This document shows positions 45,300-55,733 of a stretch of 64,000 nucleotides of DNA, one piece after another. This DNA is from Diplocarpon mali (Eukaryota > Ascomycota > Leotiomycetes > Helotiales > Drepanopezizaceae): positions 113,619 through 177,618 of the forward strand of contig JAENRP010000068.1 in assembly GCA_024741835.1 (NCBI GenBank), given 5' to 3'. The translations under genes and the position numbers were made by a program. Below the pieces are notes generated by a model, which did no database searches, had not been told where the DNA came from, and saw only the letters and a program-made list of their open reading frames with translations. Each line of letters opens with the position of its first letter. Positions within the stretch are counted from its first letter, which is position 1.

Positions 45300-46650
45300 T
45301 TTGATCGTATAGAAGCATACAAGGCAGTTCAGCCATCGGCCTGGCTCCACCTTCGACCGGTCGGGGAAGTCGTGCGAGAAGCACATGAGCTCTACATGCG
45401 CTGGCCGGATACGGCACGCAGACCTCCTCTTTGGGGAGTCTGGTGTGAAAGGCAGCATCAATATCGCCGAAACGCCGAATAACACCGGCTGCCCACCACT
45501 GGCATTCACCACAACGGATTCAGCTCCTGTTTATCGACGCTGTGTCGATGTAGGTGCCCTCTTCATCGGAAAAAGCAACAAGGAACCGTTGGAAACTGGT
45601 ATGACGGGCTGTCGGAATCCATATGGCACCCTGCACTCTACGTTTAGGACATCTCGTGTTCTCGGCTGATCGAGTAGCGGAAGCGCAGCCACGGTGAGCG
45701 AGGGGCTCGTATCATTTTCGCTTGGAAGTGATGCGGCCGGATCGCTACCGGTCCTGGCTCTGTTCAATGGCATCGTAGGATCCAAGCCGACGAAAGGAAG
45801 GGTCTCTGCTGTTTCGCCTGCCTCTTAGCATCAAGATTGTGTTTCGTTTACGACGACGAGTATCGCAGTCGCATAGAGGGCCTGGAATGTTTGCAGAGGT
45901 TTTGACACAGGTGATATCTTTGCTAAGTCGCCATCGCGAGCCAGGACAGCCACCAGAAATTCTCGCCAGCTCCGCTTCCGCTGGGGAGCTACTTCAGATG
46001 GTGCGCTAGAAGCGTGTATGTTGACGCTCCGGAAAATTCTCCACCAAGTTGTCAAAGCAGTTGAGAAGGTTGGTGGAAAATCTGTAGATATGGACTGTAA
46101 ACCTTGTGAGGCCGCTAACGAAATGCTCAACGATAGCACGTTCGTCCTCGAGCGGCTGACTATGTTCCCCGGCGGGTGGTTGGAGAAGAACAAGCAATTC
46201 TGGCATCCTGTCGCCCGCCAAGGTTTCGAGAGTAAAATAGCACGTCCGAGTACTTGTACGGCCGTCGACATTTCCAAGGACCTACATAAACAGGTCGTGT
46301 ACAAGCGTACTGTCGAAAGCATTATGAGAATCGTGGGGGCTGAGAGGGGCAGTATCAGCGAAGGTGCTGCTGAGATCACGTTGATGATCGTGCCTACCCC
46401 ACCCTTCCACCCGACCATCGAGGAGGTAGAAAAGGATCTGGTTACCATCAACAGCAGACTAGGCGCATTTGCGCATTGCGCGAACGTGTTGGACTTGGTG
46501 GGTGTCGTATTGCCCTGTGGGATTTACGAGGTCGGTGAAGTAGTTGATGGTAGGAGGGGAGCGTTGCCATTCGGGGTTACGTCTCGTGCCGGGGCAGGGT
46601 TGGACGCGGAGCTTTTGACGGTGGGGAGCGGGTTGGAAGAAGTATCGTGA
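45300..46650 (+). pseudogene. Broken allophanate hydrolase/amidase-signature gene (AtzF-like)
   Basis: The plus strand carries an amidase-signature enzyme in pieces. An N-terminal piece (RIEAYKAVQPSAWLHLRP...RPPLWGV) loses frame near 45430. The next piece reads GVKGSINIAETPNNTGC, VGALFIGKSNKEPLETGMTG and CRNPYGT. It meets a tga exactly where the glycine of the GGSSSGSA motif belongs (near 45669) and continues [21 protein letters not shown] and [12 protein letters not shown]. Further tag stops lie near 45826 and 45871. From 46018 a clean 210-codon frame holds the C-terminal part (LERLTMFPGGWLEKN, VPTPPFHPTIEEV, NVLDLVGVVLPCG, LPFGVTSRAG). Living relatives split allophanate to CO2 and ammonia. 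Several stops and at least one frameshift make it non-functional; whether the 46018-46650 frame is still expressed is unknown. Confidence 0.85.
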
Positions 46651-47689
46651 GAATTGGATGCCGAGAGAGAATAACGCACCCGGTACCCTCGTCGAGTTTA
46701 GCCGATGACCCGAGCATGGCCTAGCCGGCATATTTGGTGACATGAATTGATGTCAATAGTTATATCTATTCTACCCCTGAATTAAGCGAGGGAACCTGGC
46801 GGGAGAGGACCGCAGCGCAGCCCATTCGTTCATCTGAGAACGACATATGTAGACAGGGTTGTCGAGGTGCAAGTTTCAAAGCCGTACATGAGCTCTTCGG
46901 GGTCCTCGTGCCTTCATTACCGGATGTGGTATGCTGACTTTTCAACCACCGATTCCCAACCGCCGAGGGTAGCGAGAGCGCCGACGACGCTGAGCTTGTA
47001 GATCTTCCTCGACGTTTGCACGGAAAGAATTACAGCTTATCCAGCCGCGTCTACACAGGAATCTATCCCTCCTCGACAGGGCTTCGGCAACACATCATTT
47101 TCATCTTCATTTTCACCTTTTCAGGGGCTGAATCGAAATGGGGGTGGCTCCTTTCCGGACTGGCAGCCCCCGAAACACGAGAGTCAATGACTCGCGGGAC
47201 TCCAACCGGCGGTAAGAGTACTTGGTACCGGGTCAGAGAGAAGGGGAAAGGATTCAGCATCAAGCTTTTTTCGAACTCTATGTCTCGAGCAAGGCCATCG
47301 GCCGTGGCGTGCTCTTCCACTCGAAGACCATCCCGTCCGATTCTCCACGTCGCCTGCCGCGCCATCCGCCTCGAGACTCTCGAGTCCGGTAAAGAAGCTT
47401 TCGACACCGACGGATTCTAAACGGAATGGCTTTTCTCATCTGATATTACCTAACTCCCACCTTGGCCCCTGCCCCACATTATGCCAGCAGCACACGCCTG
47501 TGGACTCGCCGGATGCTTTTGCAGCCAACCAGCATGCCTTCAATTGAGCGGTTACCAATTGGTAAATCCAAGCCACGCATAATAGCTACGCACCGCAGTT
47601 TACCCTCGTTTAACGTGTATCGATCGCCAAACCCCACATTACTGAGCTTATTTCCTTTTTTTTTTCAGGGGGGCTGCTTATCCATCATA
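46651..47689. other. Intergenic region between the amidase pseudogene and a Tc1 copy
   Basis: No gene seen. Base composition drops toward AT near 47600, with a short t-tract at 47656-47666. Confidence 0.5.
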
Positions 47690-48125
47690 CTTCGTACTAT
47701 GGGTAAATAATGTACAATTCTAGGCCGTGCACACTAGATACTTGGCAATGCTGCTTTTACAATTTCCTTAATATTTTGTATGGCCTCCTCCTGCTGCGAT
47801 CACAGCTTTACATCTCTCTGGCATTTCCCTAATTAATTCTCTAATCCTTTCAATTGTTATCGATTCCCACGCTTCTTTTACAGCTTCATATAGTCTCTTA
47901 TAGGATCGATACTCGTTCGTCACGAGAGGTCTGTTTTGTAGGTGTCTTTGGAGTCGGTATACTGAATGAAGAATCCATATTNAAAGCGTTGATTTTCAAT
48001 GCAAAAAGCGGCGAATCGTTATAGATAAATCATTGGCTGTACCCCCTGTATATGAGCCCTGTTAATGGAAACCGGTAGAATTACGCACAGACAGCACTTG
48101 TACATTATTTCGGGCATGTACCAAG
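47690..48125 (-). mobile_element. Internally deleted Tc1/mariner-like element (copy C)
   Basis: This 436-bp element is flanked by TA (47688-47689 and 48126-48127). On the minus strand it keeps the start of the transposase (near 47978: MDSSFSIPTPKTPTKQTSRD, aligning with the start of the copy at 63791). This joins directly to the C-terminus (YRSYKRLYEAVKEAWESITI, then RCKAVIAAGGGHTKY and stop). The middle, including the catalytic residues, is missing. The join lies in gtgacgaacgag, where the N-terminal and C-terminal frames share similar sequence. An unresolved base (n) sits at 47982, just upstream of the start. Confidence 0.88.
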
Positions 48126-48127
48126 TA

Positions 48128-51100
48128 TATCAGCATGTGCCAAAGTATAGTTAAACCTTAAAACCCCACTCTACCTTAATATAGAGTGAGACCCTTGCCA
48201 ATAACGCTAATATAGTGTTAGTTTAGCCTGCGACAAGGTAGTATGGGCAGAAGATCTTCTCTTAATTTCTGTAGGGGAGAGAAATTTTTATGCAAATTTG
48301 TATGAGGTTCTAATCATATTGAAGGTCGCAGGCAGGGAGTATCCTTACCAAAACTTTAGGCATCCAAATAAAATTTATCATAGTACAGTAAGTGATCCTT
48401 GATAAGGAGAATTCCCACATGGTCTTGAAACACTTGTTGACATTGAAGAAATGATCTGCTGGCAAAGCTGATTGCCTCTTATTAGGGCTAGATGCTATAG
48501 TATGGATTGCATACACAGTAGATACTCAAGGTATAGTAGCACCAGGGCGAAGGGTTTTCTGACAAAACAGAGAGTACCAAGTCAACACAACCAAGTCGAT
48601 GCACGCTAAACCTTGTTGAACAGCTTCTAGGTCCTCAAGTCACGGGGCCACGGTCCAGGGGAGGTGAGTCAAGGGTAAGGGCTAGGATCCTGAGCTTGCG
48701 AGTGGGCTTATGATTGCAATGAGGGTAGAATTAAGGAGGCTAAGGCGTTGAGGCTATTGAGGTATGATATAAATAGCATACTCGTGGTAGGAATACCTCT
48801 TTGCTTTGTACAGGGGCTTGGTGATGTATCTTGGTTGGAAGGCAGCGGTTTTGAGGGCTATTGATCAGGAACCTGGGGAGAATTGGTAGCGGTGTCTGTG
48901 TTCAGGATTGAAGTTTGGAGTTTAGAAATTGAACATCGTAGTTTGAAAGGGTTGAAGTTTTCACCTGGCCAGTCAATTGCAATAGTACTACTTCGTCGCA
49001 TGTCAAACGAGCAACCTATTAGCGCATATACAACAGTGAATTCCCATTGCATTTAAGAGGTTAAATACTCTTCTTTGTAGAGTTTGATAGCCTACGACAA
49101 ATTACAGGTTCCTTTATCAGGGATTACGTGCAAGAGGTATATGCAATCATAAATCGTCATCAACTCGGTGCTTTTCTTGTTAGAATTCAAAAGATTCAAT
49201 GTAAAGGATTTAATACTGAGCATACCTGTTATATAAGAGGCTAAGTATAGCCATCAATAAATTGTAAGAATCGATAATTTCTGATAGGATTCAAGAATCC
49301 ATACGGGAAATGCCGGATAAACATAAAGTAGTTATAATACAGGAAGAGGCTGTACCAAATAAGTAGTTTAATAATAGCAGTACTGCCAAGTACCCGTTAA
49401 GCACAGACAAAAATGGTTGATCATTCTGCCTTGCACGAAGTACAAATAGCGGTTAATAACTATAACTTGTCAGGGGGAGGAGGGGTGTGGAGTTCTGAGG
49501 TTAACTTTAAAGGGTTTCAGTTTGCCCAATACCCGTTTGCACTAGAATTATGCGCAACTGGATCTTAAATGCATTTAGTATTTGATAGTATTTTTTTGAA
49601 TATAGAATCAAACGAAAGAGCGTTTGTATATTTGCCTACAACTTTAACTAAATTTTTATTTTATTTTATAGTGGAAGTAAGTATAAATCATAAGGGAATC
49701 GCAGAATTGAAAAGTTTTATGGTATTACTTTAAATGAGCTGAACGTCCCATCTCCACTTGCTTTCCTATGGAGGAGGATTTACTATGTATCTACCAGTAC
49801 TTCGAAGTACATTAACCATACGCTCTCCTAGTATCAACTGTGCTACCAACCTAAACAGGCAATTCCTATTGGCCAAAGCAACTGCGACTCTAGTACTCTG
49901 CTAGGCTGCGGACAGCCAAGGAGACTAACCATACAACAGAGCAGGGGCAAGTAGATGGCACCAATCTCTGTAAATATGCTATCAGCAGACAATGGAATCA
50001 CTATGGGAGGATAAGTTGAGTTAAAGGTTCAAGTTTGAGATTAAACCCTGGGATACGGCATACTGCTCAAAATCACCTGAACCTAGCGGCAAGTCATTCT
50101 TGAATTCTTACTTACTGCTGTAATTGGTTCGCAAGGAAAAAGGGCTGATACCAAAAAGACAGGCTTACGATACATCATGGCAGGCCCAACAAACAACATA
50201 TGGATGCATTTTTGACCTTGCGAAAACGTTGTAACCCTCCTTGATCTTAATGCTAATGTGTACTTGGCTCCTGTGAGTTGTTTTGCAAACCCTTGTTCCC
50301 TGAATAGAAACTTGTGGTGAGGAAGTATCCACGACTCCTTTTGCTTCATCGCGAGCGTAAGAAACACCATGGAATACGTATACTATACTTCTGTACACAA
50401 TTCTGAAACCAAAATAACTACTAGTATCTTACCACGAGGTAGCTAGGTACCTAGTTTCGAAGGGGAGTTTCGCTTATTAAGTGGCAGGCTGGTATGCCTG
50501 ACGATAAAGGCAAAAGCTAGGTGCAGGCATGCCCTTTGGCCTCGTGCAATTTTAAAGGATACCTAAATAAGCTTGAATAGAACACCTTATGTTAGCCAAG
50601 AGGGTGAGCCATATTTTAGCATAAATTTGGCACAAGAGCTGCAGACTGGAGCTTGCGCCTTGAAAAGCTTCTCCTCCCCCTCTTCGGCCGAGACAATGCA
50701 CTCGGGTCTAGGCCTCGTGCCAGCTTTCCGCGCAGGCCTTTGCACCGATACTAATTGCAAACTTGCGATTCGATCACCGGATACACCTCCGCAGATATGT
50801 AAACTTCACCCACGAGTTCCAGGACACGCATTTGTCTCCTCGATTGTCGTCGCCGTTCCCCTCCCCCTCCGCCTTCCCGTCGTCGTCGTCGTCGCCCACG
50901 TCCGCAATTGCTGCACCACTTACACAGTACTCACCTGACCGCCTTTGCGAAATACCCTACCCTACCCTACCTTACTTACCCTTGCCTTCTTACCTACAGA
51001 CTCGGATCAGAGTATACCTGCCAACTACCTAGCTACCCTTCTGCGTCGCACTACAGCACTGCTGCAAGCCTCACGATCATCGTCCCAAGTACCGGACCGC

Positions 51101-51405
51101 AACGAACGACCACGGAAAAAGCAAGCAAGCCTCCTCTCCCGCCGAGCTTCCTTGTACCGGTATCACTACCAGCACCAGCACCAGCACCGCGGCCCAAACG
51201 CAAATACCTCACAATACGTTGGACTGGCCTGCCATTGCCATCATTTGCAATTGCCGGAGCCAGCGAAGCATCGCCCCGAACAGCCGGCAGTCAAGTTGCG
51301 ACAGCTTCGCACATCGCCTGGAGCGCATCTACGTCTACGTCTACGTCTTGCTTTGCGTGCAGGAAGCACAGGAGTCGTATGGCGGGGCAGTGAGAGAATC
51401 GCTGG
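48128..51405. other. AT-rich gene-free tract, then long leader of the Zn2Cys6 gene
   Basis: 48.1-50.6 kb is AT-rich with stop codons in every frame and no detectable protein relic, as expected of old, mutated repeat DNA. From about 50.65 kb composition rises and CT/CAC-rich promoter-like sequence leads to ATG 51406. Open frames at 50908-51644 are leader shadows. The leader could carry upstream reading frames or an intron. Confidence 0.5.
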
Positions 51406-54400
51406 ATGGTCTCCGCCGATACAATGTCTCCACACCAGCCACACCAGCTGCACAATGGAGCGGATCTCGACCTGCAGAACTTCATGATGGAGAGCAGCAA
51501 CATGCACGCGCAAGGTGGTTCCCTCACTACCCCGCCCCAGATGGAGGGTATCGCCAACCCTCAATTCGGAGACTTCTCCTTCGCCTTTCATACGCCAGAG
51601 AACGGAATGCCAGAGGCGAACTTGCCAACCACAGATCCTCATAATCTTCCTGGACGAAACTCGGGGCCCGACCACAGGAATTCAACGGCCTCTACTCAAC
51701 AAGACCACCGAGGCTCTGTCGCTTCCATCCTAGACCATCGTGGCTCCATATCCTCCGTCCCAGCCATACAGCGTGCTAGCTTTAGCAACGCGCGAAATGT
51801 CGCCAACACGAGCATCAGTGATGGGTCGGAAGAAGCAAGCCCGGCGGGCAATCGTGCTGATGGCAGGATAGATGGGGGCTACAGTGATGAATTCGGACTC
51901 AGCGCTGAAGCTTTAGATGGAAGCGACCTGGGCACGCGGACAAAGGAGGATAAAAATGATCCGCATCCACCCTGGAGTGAACTAAAAACCAAGGCAGGAA
52001 AGGAACGGAAGAGGTTGCCTTTGGCGTGTATAGCATGTCGAAGGAAGAAGATACGGTGCTCGGGGGAAAAGCCAGCGTGCAAACATTGTCTTCGATCTCG
52101 CATTCCGTGTGTTTACAAAGTTACAACTCGGAAGGCCGCACCGCGAACAGACTACATGGCAATGCTCGACAAGCGGCTGAAGAGGATGGAGGAAAGAATC
52201 ATCAAAATAGTTCCCAAGGAGGAACAGGATGCCACGACTCCGTCTGTAATTAGAGCTGTTGTGAAGCCAGCGCTACCCGGTACAATTCTGACCAAGAGCG
52301 CGAGCGGCAAAAAACGCGCCGCGGATGAGGCATTCGGTCAGGAGCTGGATAAATGGTCCAGAAGCATCAACGCGAACCCGCCTCAAGACGGAGCATCAAA
52401 ACCGATGCCTCTAATGATACAGGAAGCCGAGGAAAACCGACTCCTAACCGAGGGTGCCGATGCGTTGCCTTCCAAAGAGCTTCAGGAACATCTATCCGAA
52501 ATATTTTTCGAGAACGTAAACGGCCAGACATATCATTTGCTGCACAAGCCAAGTTTCATGAGAAAGCTAAGGTACGTGGAGATTGCGGAATCTTCATATA
52601 TTCTGAATGCTGATTTTGATTCAAGAGCTGGCACTGTGCCGCCTGTGTTGACTCTAACAGTTTGTGCTATATCTGCACGCTTCTCGACACATCCAAAGCT
52701 CAACACCTACCCTGCATTCTTAAGGGGTGAGGAATGGGCCGCACCAGCTCGTAGTATCGTTGTGAGAAGATACGAGTGGCCAAATATCACCATCTTGACG
52801 TGTCTTTTAATACTTGGCCTGCACGAATTCGGGACATGTCAAGGTGGAAGGAGCTGGTCTTTTGGAGGCCAAGCGATCCGCATGGCTTACGCTCTGCAAC
52901 TGCACCGTGATCTCGACTACGATCCCCATAAACGCAATCAAGCTGCAGAACTTAGCTTTATCGATCGGGAAATCAGGCGGCGCACCATGTGGTCCTGCTT
53001 CCTGATGGATCGGTTCAACTCCTCTGGAACTGACCGGCCAATCTTCATCAAAGAAGAGTCCAACAAAGTGCAACTACCCATCAAAGAGAAGTACTTCCAG
53101 TTGGACATGCCGGGGCCAACTCAGAATCTCGAAGGCGATGTTCCGCACCCAATACCTCCGGGAGAGGGTCAACTGTCCGATGCAGAAGATAATATGGGTG
53201 TAGCTGCATACATGATTAGATCGATTGCCTTGTGGGGTCGTATTGTCAACTACCTAAACCTGGGAGGCAAAGACCAAGATCCACACCCAATGTGGCACCC
53301 CGAGTCCAACTACGCACGGCTCATCCAACAGACGGAGGTGTTCGACTCCAATCTCCCCGAATCTTTAAAATTTACCGCCGAGAATCTTCATACCCACGAG
53401 ACCGAAGCTCTCGCCAACCAGTTCTTATTTCTCCACATCTCTGTACAACAGAACATCCTTTTCATGAACAGGTTTGCTGTTCCCGAGCAGCCAGGAGGAC
53501 GTGCCCCGCTCGGCATCCCGAAAGAGTTTGTCACAACGGCAGGAGCCAAAGCGTTCGCAGCCGCGGAGAGAATCACGGAACTGCTGCAAGAGGCGGAATC
53601 TCACTTTGTCACGGCTCCCTTCACCGGATACTGTGCTTTCCTCTCCAGCACCGTCCACATCTTCGGCTCCTTCTCGAACAATCCTGCCAAGGAGGCTGCG
53701 TCGAAGAAATGTCTCGCCGTCAATGTTCGATATCTCACCAAGATGAAGAAGTACTGGGGCATGTTCCATTGGATGGCGGAAAGTCTCAAACAGCAGTATA
53801 GGACATGTGCTGATGCTCGCAGCCAGGGAGCTTCTGCGAACAACTCAACCCAGTCGCCTCGCATCTTCCAGTACGGAGATTGGTTTGACCGCTACCCTAA
53901 TGGAGTTTCCCAGTCCGATTTTGAGGACCCAGCCACTGGCATCAAGAAGGAGAAGGGAGATGACGCCGTCCTTGGTGAGAAGTCTGGATTACACACCGTG
54001 GAGCAATTTTTCGGCACTCTAGATTCGCCTCAGGCGCCCCAGGAAGCCGGCAAGAGTGGCAAACGGAAAGCTCGAAAGAACCAGCCTGGCAGACAAGATC
54101 AGCCGACCCCCGTAAATACGAACCTTCCGAACATGGATCCTGTAAATATGTACATGCAACAGAACGCTCACCAGGCTCGCCCGAGCTTCAGCCAGATGAG
54201 TCCAATAACACCTGTAAATATATACAACCAGCCAGCCCCTTACTACCACGAGGCCATGCTCCCCCCGCACCAGCAAGGCATGCTCCCGCAGCTCGACCGG
54301 CAGCTCGTGTTCGGCGCGTACGCTAACATGGAGCCGGCTTCTCTCAACTCTCCAAGCATGCTTGACGGCAACGGCTGGGACGTGCCGCTGAACGGCGACG

Positions 54401-54573
54401 GCATGCCGGGTCTCGCCATGGAGCCGACGAGCGCCTGGTTCATGCCGTTCAACATGGAGCCGCCGGATCTCGGGCACGAGCAGGACATGCTGAATCCTAT
54501 GGGCGGTGCGTGTGCGATGGGAACCATGCCGATTGGCGATAGTGGGATTGCCGAGGGCGAGGGGAATGGCTGA
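51406..54573 (+). CDS. Zn2Cys6 transcription factor with fungal_trans domain, 1055 aa
   Basis: Intronless gene. The binuclear zinc cluster has cysteines 208, 211, 218, 225, 228 and 235 (ACIACRRKKIRCSGEKPAC, then KHCLRSRIPC), followed by a basic linker and helix (DYMAMLDKRLKRMEERI). The fungal_trans region spans about residues 375-620, with HKPSFMRKLRYV, LILGLHEFGTCQGGRSWSFG, AIRMAYALQLHRDLDYDP and EIRRRTMWSCFLMDRFNSS. The N-terminus is Gln/Ser/Asn-rich. The C-terminus is rich in Met, Pro and Asn with many short YMQQN/PPHQQ patches, typical of activation domains. A KRKARKNQPGR stretch near residue 885 could be a second nuclear signal. ATG 51406 or 51424 could start it; an in-frame stop lies just upstream. 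Target genes are unknown. Confidence 0.9.
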   Translation: MVSADTMSPHQPHQLHNGADLDLQNFMMESSNMHAQGGSLTTPPQMEGIANPQFGDFSFAFHTPENGMPEANLPTTDPHNLPGRNSGPDHRNSTASTQQDHRGSVASILDHRGSISSVPAIQRASFSNARNVANTSISDGSEEASPAGNRADGRIDGGYSDEFGLSAEALDGSDLGTRTKEDKNDPHPPWSELKTKAGKERKRLPLACIACRRKKIRCSGEKPACKHCLRSRIPCVYKVTTRKAAPRTDYMAMLDKRLKRMEERIIKIVPKEEQDATTPSVIRAVVKPALPGTILTKSASGKKRAADEAFGQELDKWSRSINANPPQDGASKPMPLMIQEAEENRLLTEGADALPSKELQEHLSEIFFENVNGQTYHLLHKPSFMRKLRYVEIAESSYILNADFDSRAGTVPPVLTLTVCAISARFSTHPKLNTYPAFLRGEEWAAPARSIVVRRYEWPNITILTCLLILGLHEFGTCQGGRSWSFGGQAIRMAYALQLHRDLDYDPHKRNQAAELSFIDREIRRRTMWSCFLMDRFNSSGTDRPIFIKEESNKVQLPIKEKYFQLDMPGPTQNLEGDVPHPIPPGEGQLSDAEDNMGVAAYMIRSIALWGRIVNYLNLGGKDQDPHPMWHPESNYARLIQQTEVFDSNLPESLKFTAENLHTHETEALANQFLFLHISVQQNILFMNRFAVPEQPGGRAPLGIPKEFVTTAGAKAFAAAERITELLQEAESHFVTAPFTGYCAFLSSTVHIFGSFSNNPAKEAASKKCLAVNVRYLTKMKKYWGMFHWMAESLKQQYRTCADARSQGASANNSTQSPRIFQYGDWFDRYPNGVSQSDFEDPATGIKKEKGDDAVLGEKSGLHTVEQFFGTLDSPQAPQEAGKSGKRKARKNQPGRQDQPTPVNTNLPNMDPVNMYMQQNAHQARPSFSQMSPITPVNIYNQPAPYYHEAMLPPHQQGMLPQLDRQLVFGAYANMEPASLNSPSMLDGNGWDVPLNGDGMPGLAMEPTSAWFMPFNMEPPDLGHEQDMLNPMGGACAMGTMPIGDSGIAEGEGNG

Positions 54574-55733
54574 CTGATGAAGAGAATTGTTCTGATAGGA
54601 TTGTGGGCAGTGATCTGCTTACTTTTGAATCGTACAGGGGGATATTCCACGACGCAGTCTAGAACGGCAGGATTACGAGAAATGCCTCGACATGACGGAT
54701 ATGTAGATAAGGGATGCCCCGTCCGCACGTGAGGGCTCTTGGCCAGCTGGTCGTCAGCCAGTGCTTGTTGATAGTTGTGCAGTTTGACATGGCACGCCAT
54801 GAATTGCCTCATCAGCACAGTATAGGCTCTAATTATCAGAATCAAGTCACAAGTGGTGATGACTGTTTATCAGCTGCGTGAGTGACCCTCGGCAACAAAG
54901 GCAGAATATTTTTACAACAAAAGAAACAAAGAGAGAAAGAGAAGAAGAGAAAAGTTTCATGCCTACCCAACCTTGGCCTGATATTAACCATCAATTATTT
55001 AATATCACAGATTCTAAACCCGGTTCTGTGCAGCCACGTAGGAGACGTCTTGCTGCATTTTATGATTTACTAAAAATCTATTCTAACGTCCCCCTGAATA
55101 TAGAGTTCTGATATCTCTATGATCTCTCTCTCTCTCCCCCCCTCACACACACACGCATATATGTATGTGTGTGTGGGTATATCAAGTGAGCTACCAATAT
55201 CACATCACATCAGATCACAGCCATAGAAATGTATTATGGAAAGGAACAGAATACTTTCCAATGTAACAGATAGTATCTTAAACCATCTCTCTCTATATGT
55301 ATGAATATACGCGAATATACGTGAATATACAGCTCGGGCTTGGAATTTCTGAAATCCAATGGTAGGATCCTTTGCGGATTGGAGCTGATTGGAGGTAGGT
55401 TTCGTTCCGTGGGTGGTAGTGGTTGGTGGTTGGTCGTTGATTGGTTACGCTCAAGCTAGAGCTAGCTTTAAACTTGATGAAAAGGAGATGGCTCGTTTTT
55501 GAGTGTTGTCAGATTCTACCTGCTCTTTCATGCTAGCGAGGTGGAGTATGTTTCCAGATGCGATGTGCTGTCACCAGTTTATCTGTGTAGACGGTTGATT
55601 TTATCTTCTACTTTATCTTGTTCATTTCAAAATCCAAGATCAAGTTCGGATGCGGGAGGTAATAGCTGGTCCACCTTGATATCTCGAGATGAAAAAATGG
55701 TATACTGCGTGCAACGCTAGCTAGCTACTCAAA
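54574..55733. other. Intergenic region between converging genes
   Basis: About 1.15 kb between the Zn2Cys6 gene (+) and KRI1 (-). It holds ct and ca/ta dinucleotide runs at 55118-55175. No gene seen. Confidence 0.5.
55118..55175. repeat. Compound dinucleotide repeat (ct)n(ca)n(tg)n
   Basis: ctctctctc, cacacacaca and tgtatgtgtgtgtg follow one another. The ca and tg halves can pair with each other as a hairpin. Confidence 0.85.

Noticed and set aside
40847..46650. Tyrosinase plus amidase as a secondary-metabolite cluster
   Set aside because: No backbone synthase, transporter or cluster regulator lies nearby, and the amidase is broken.
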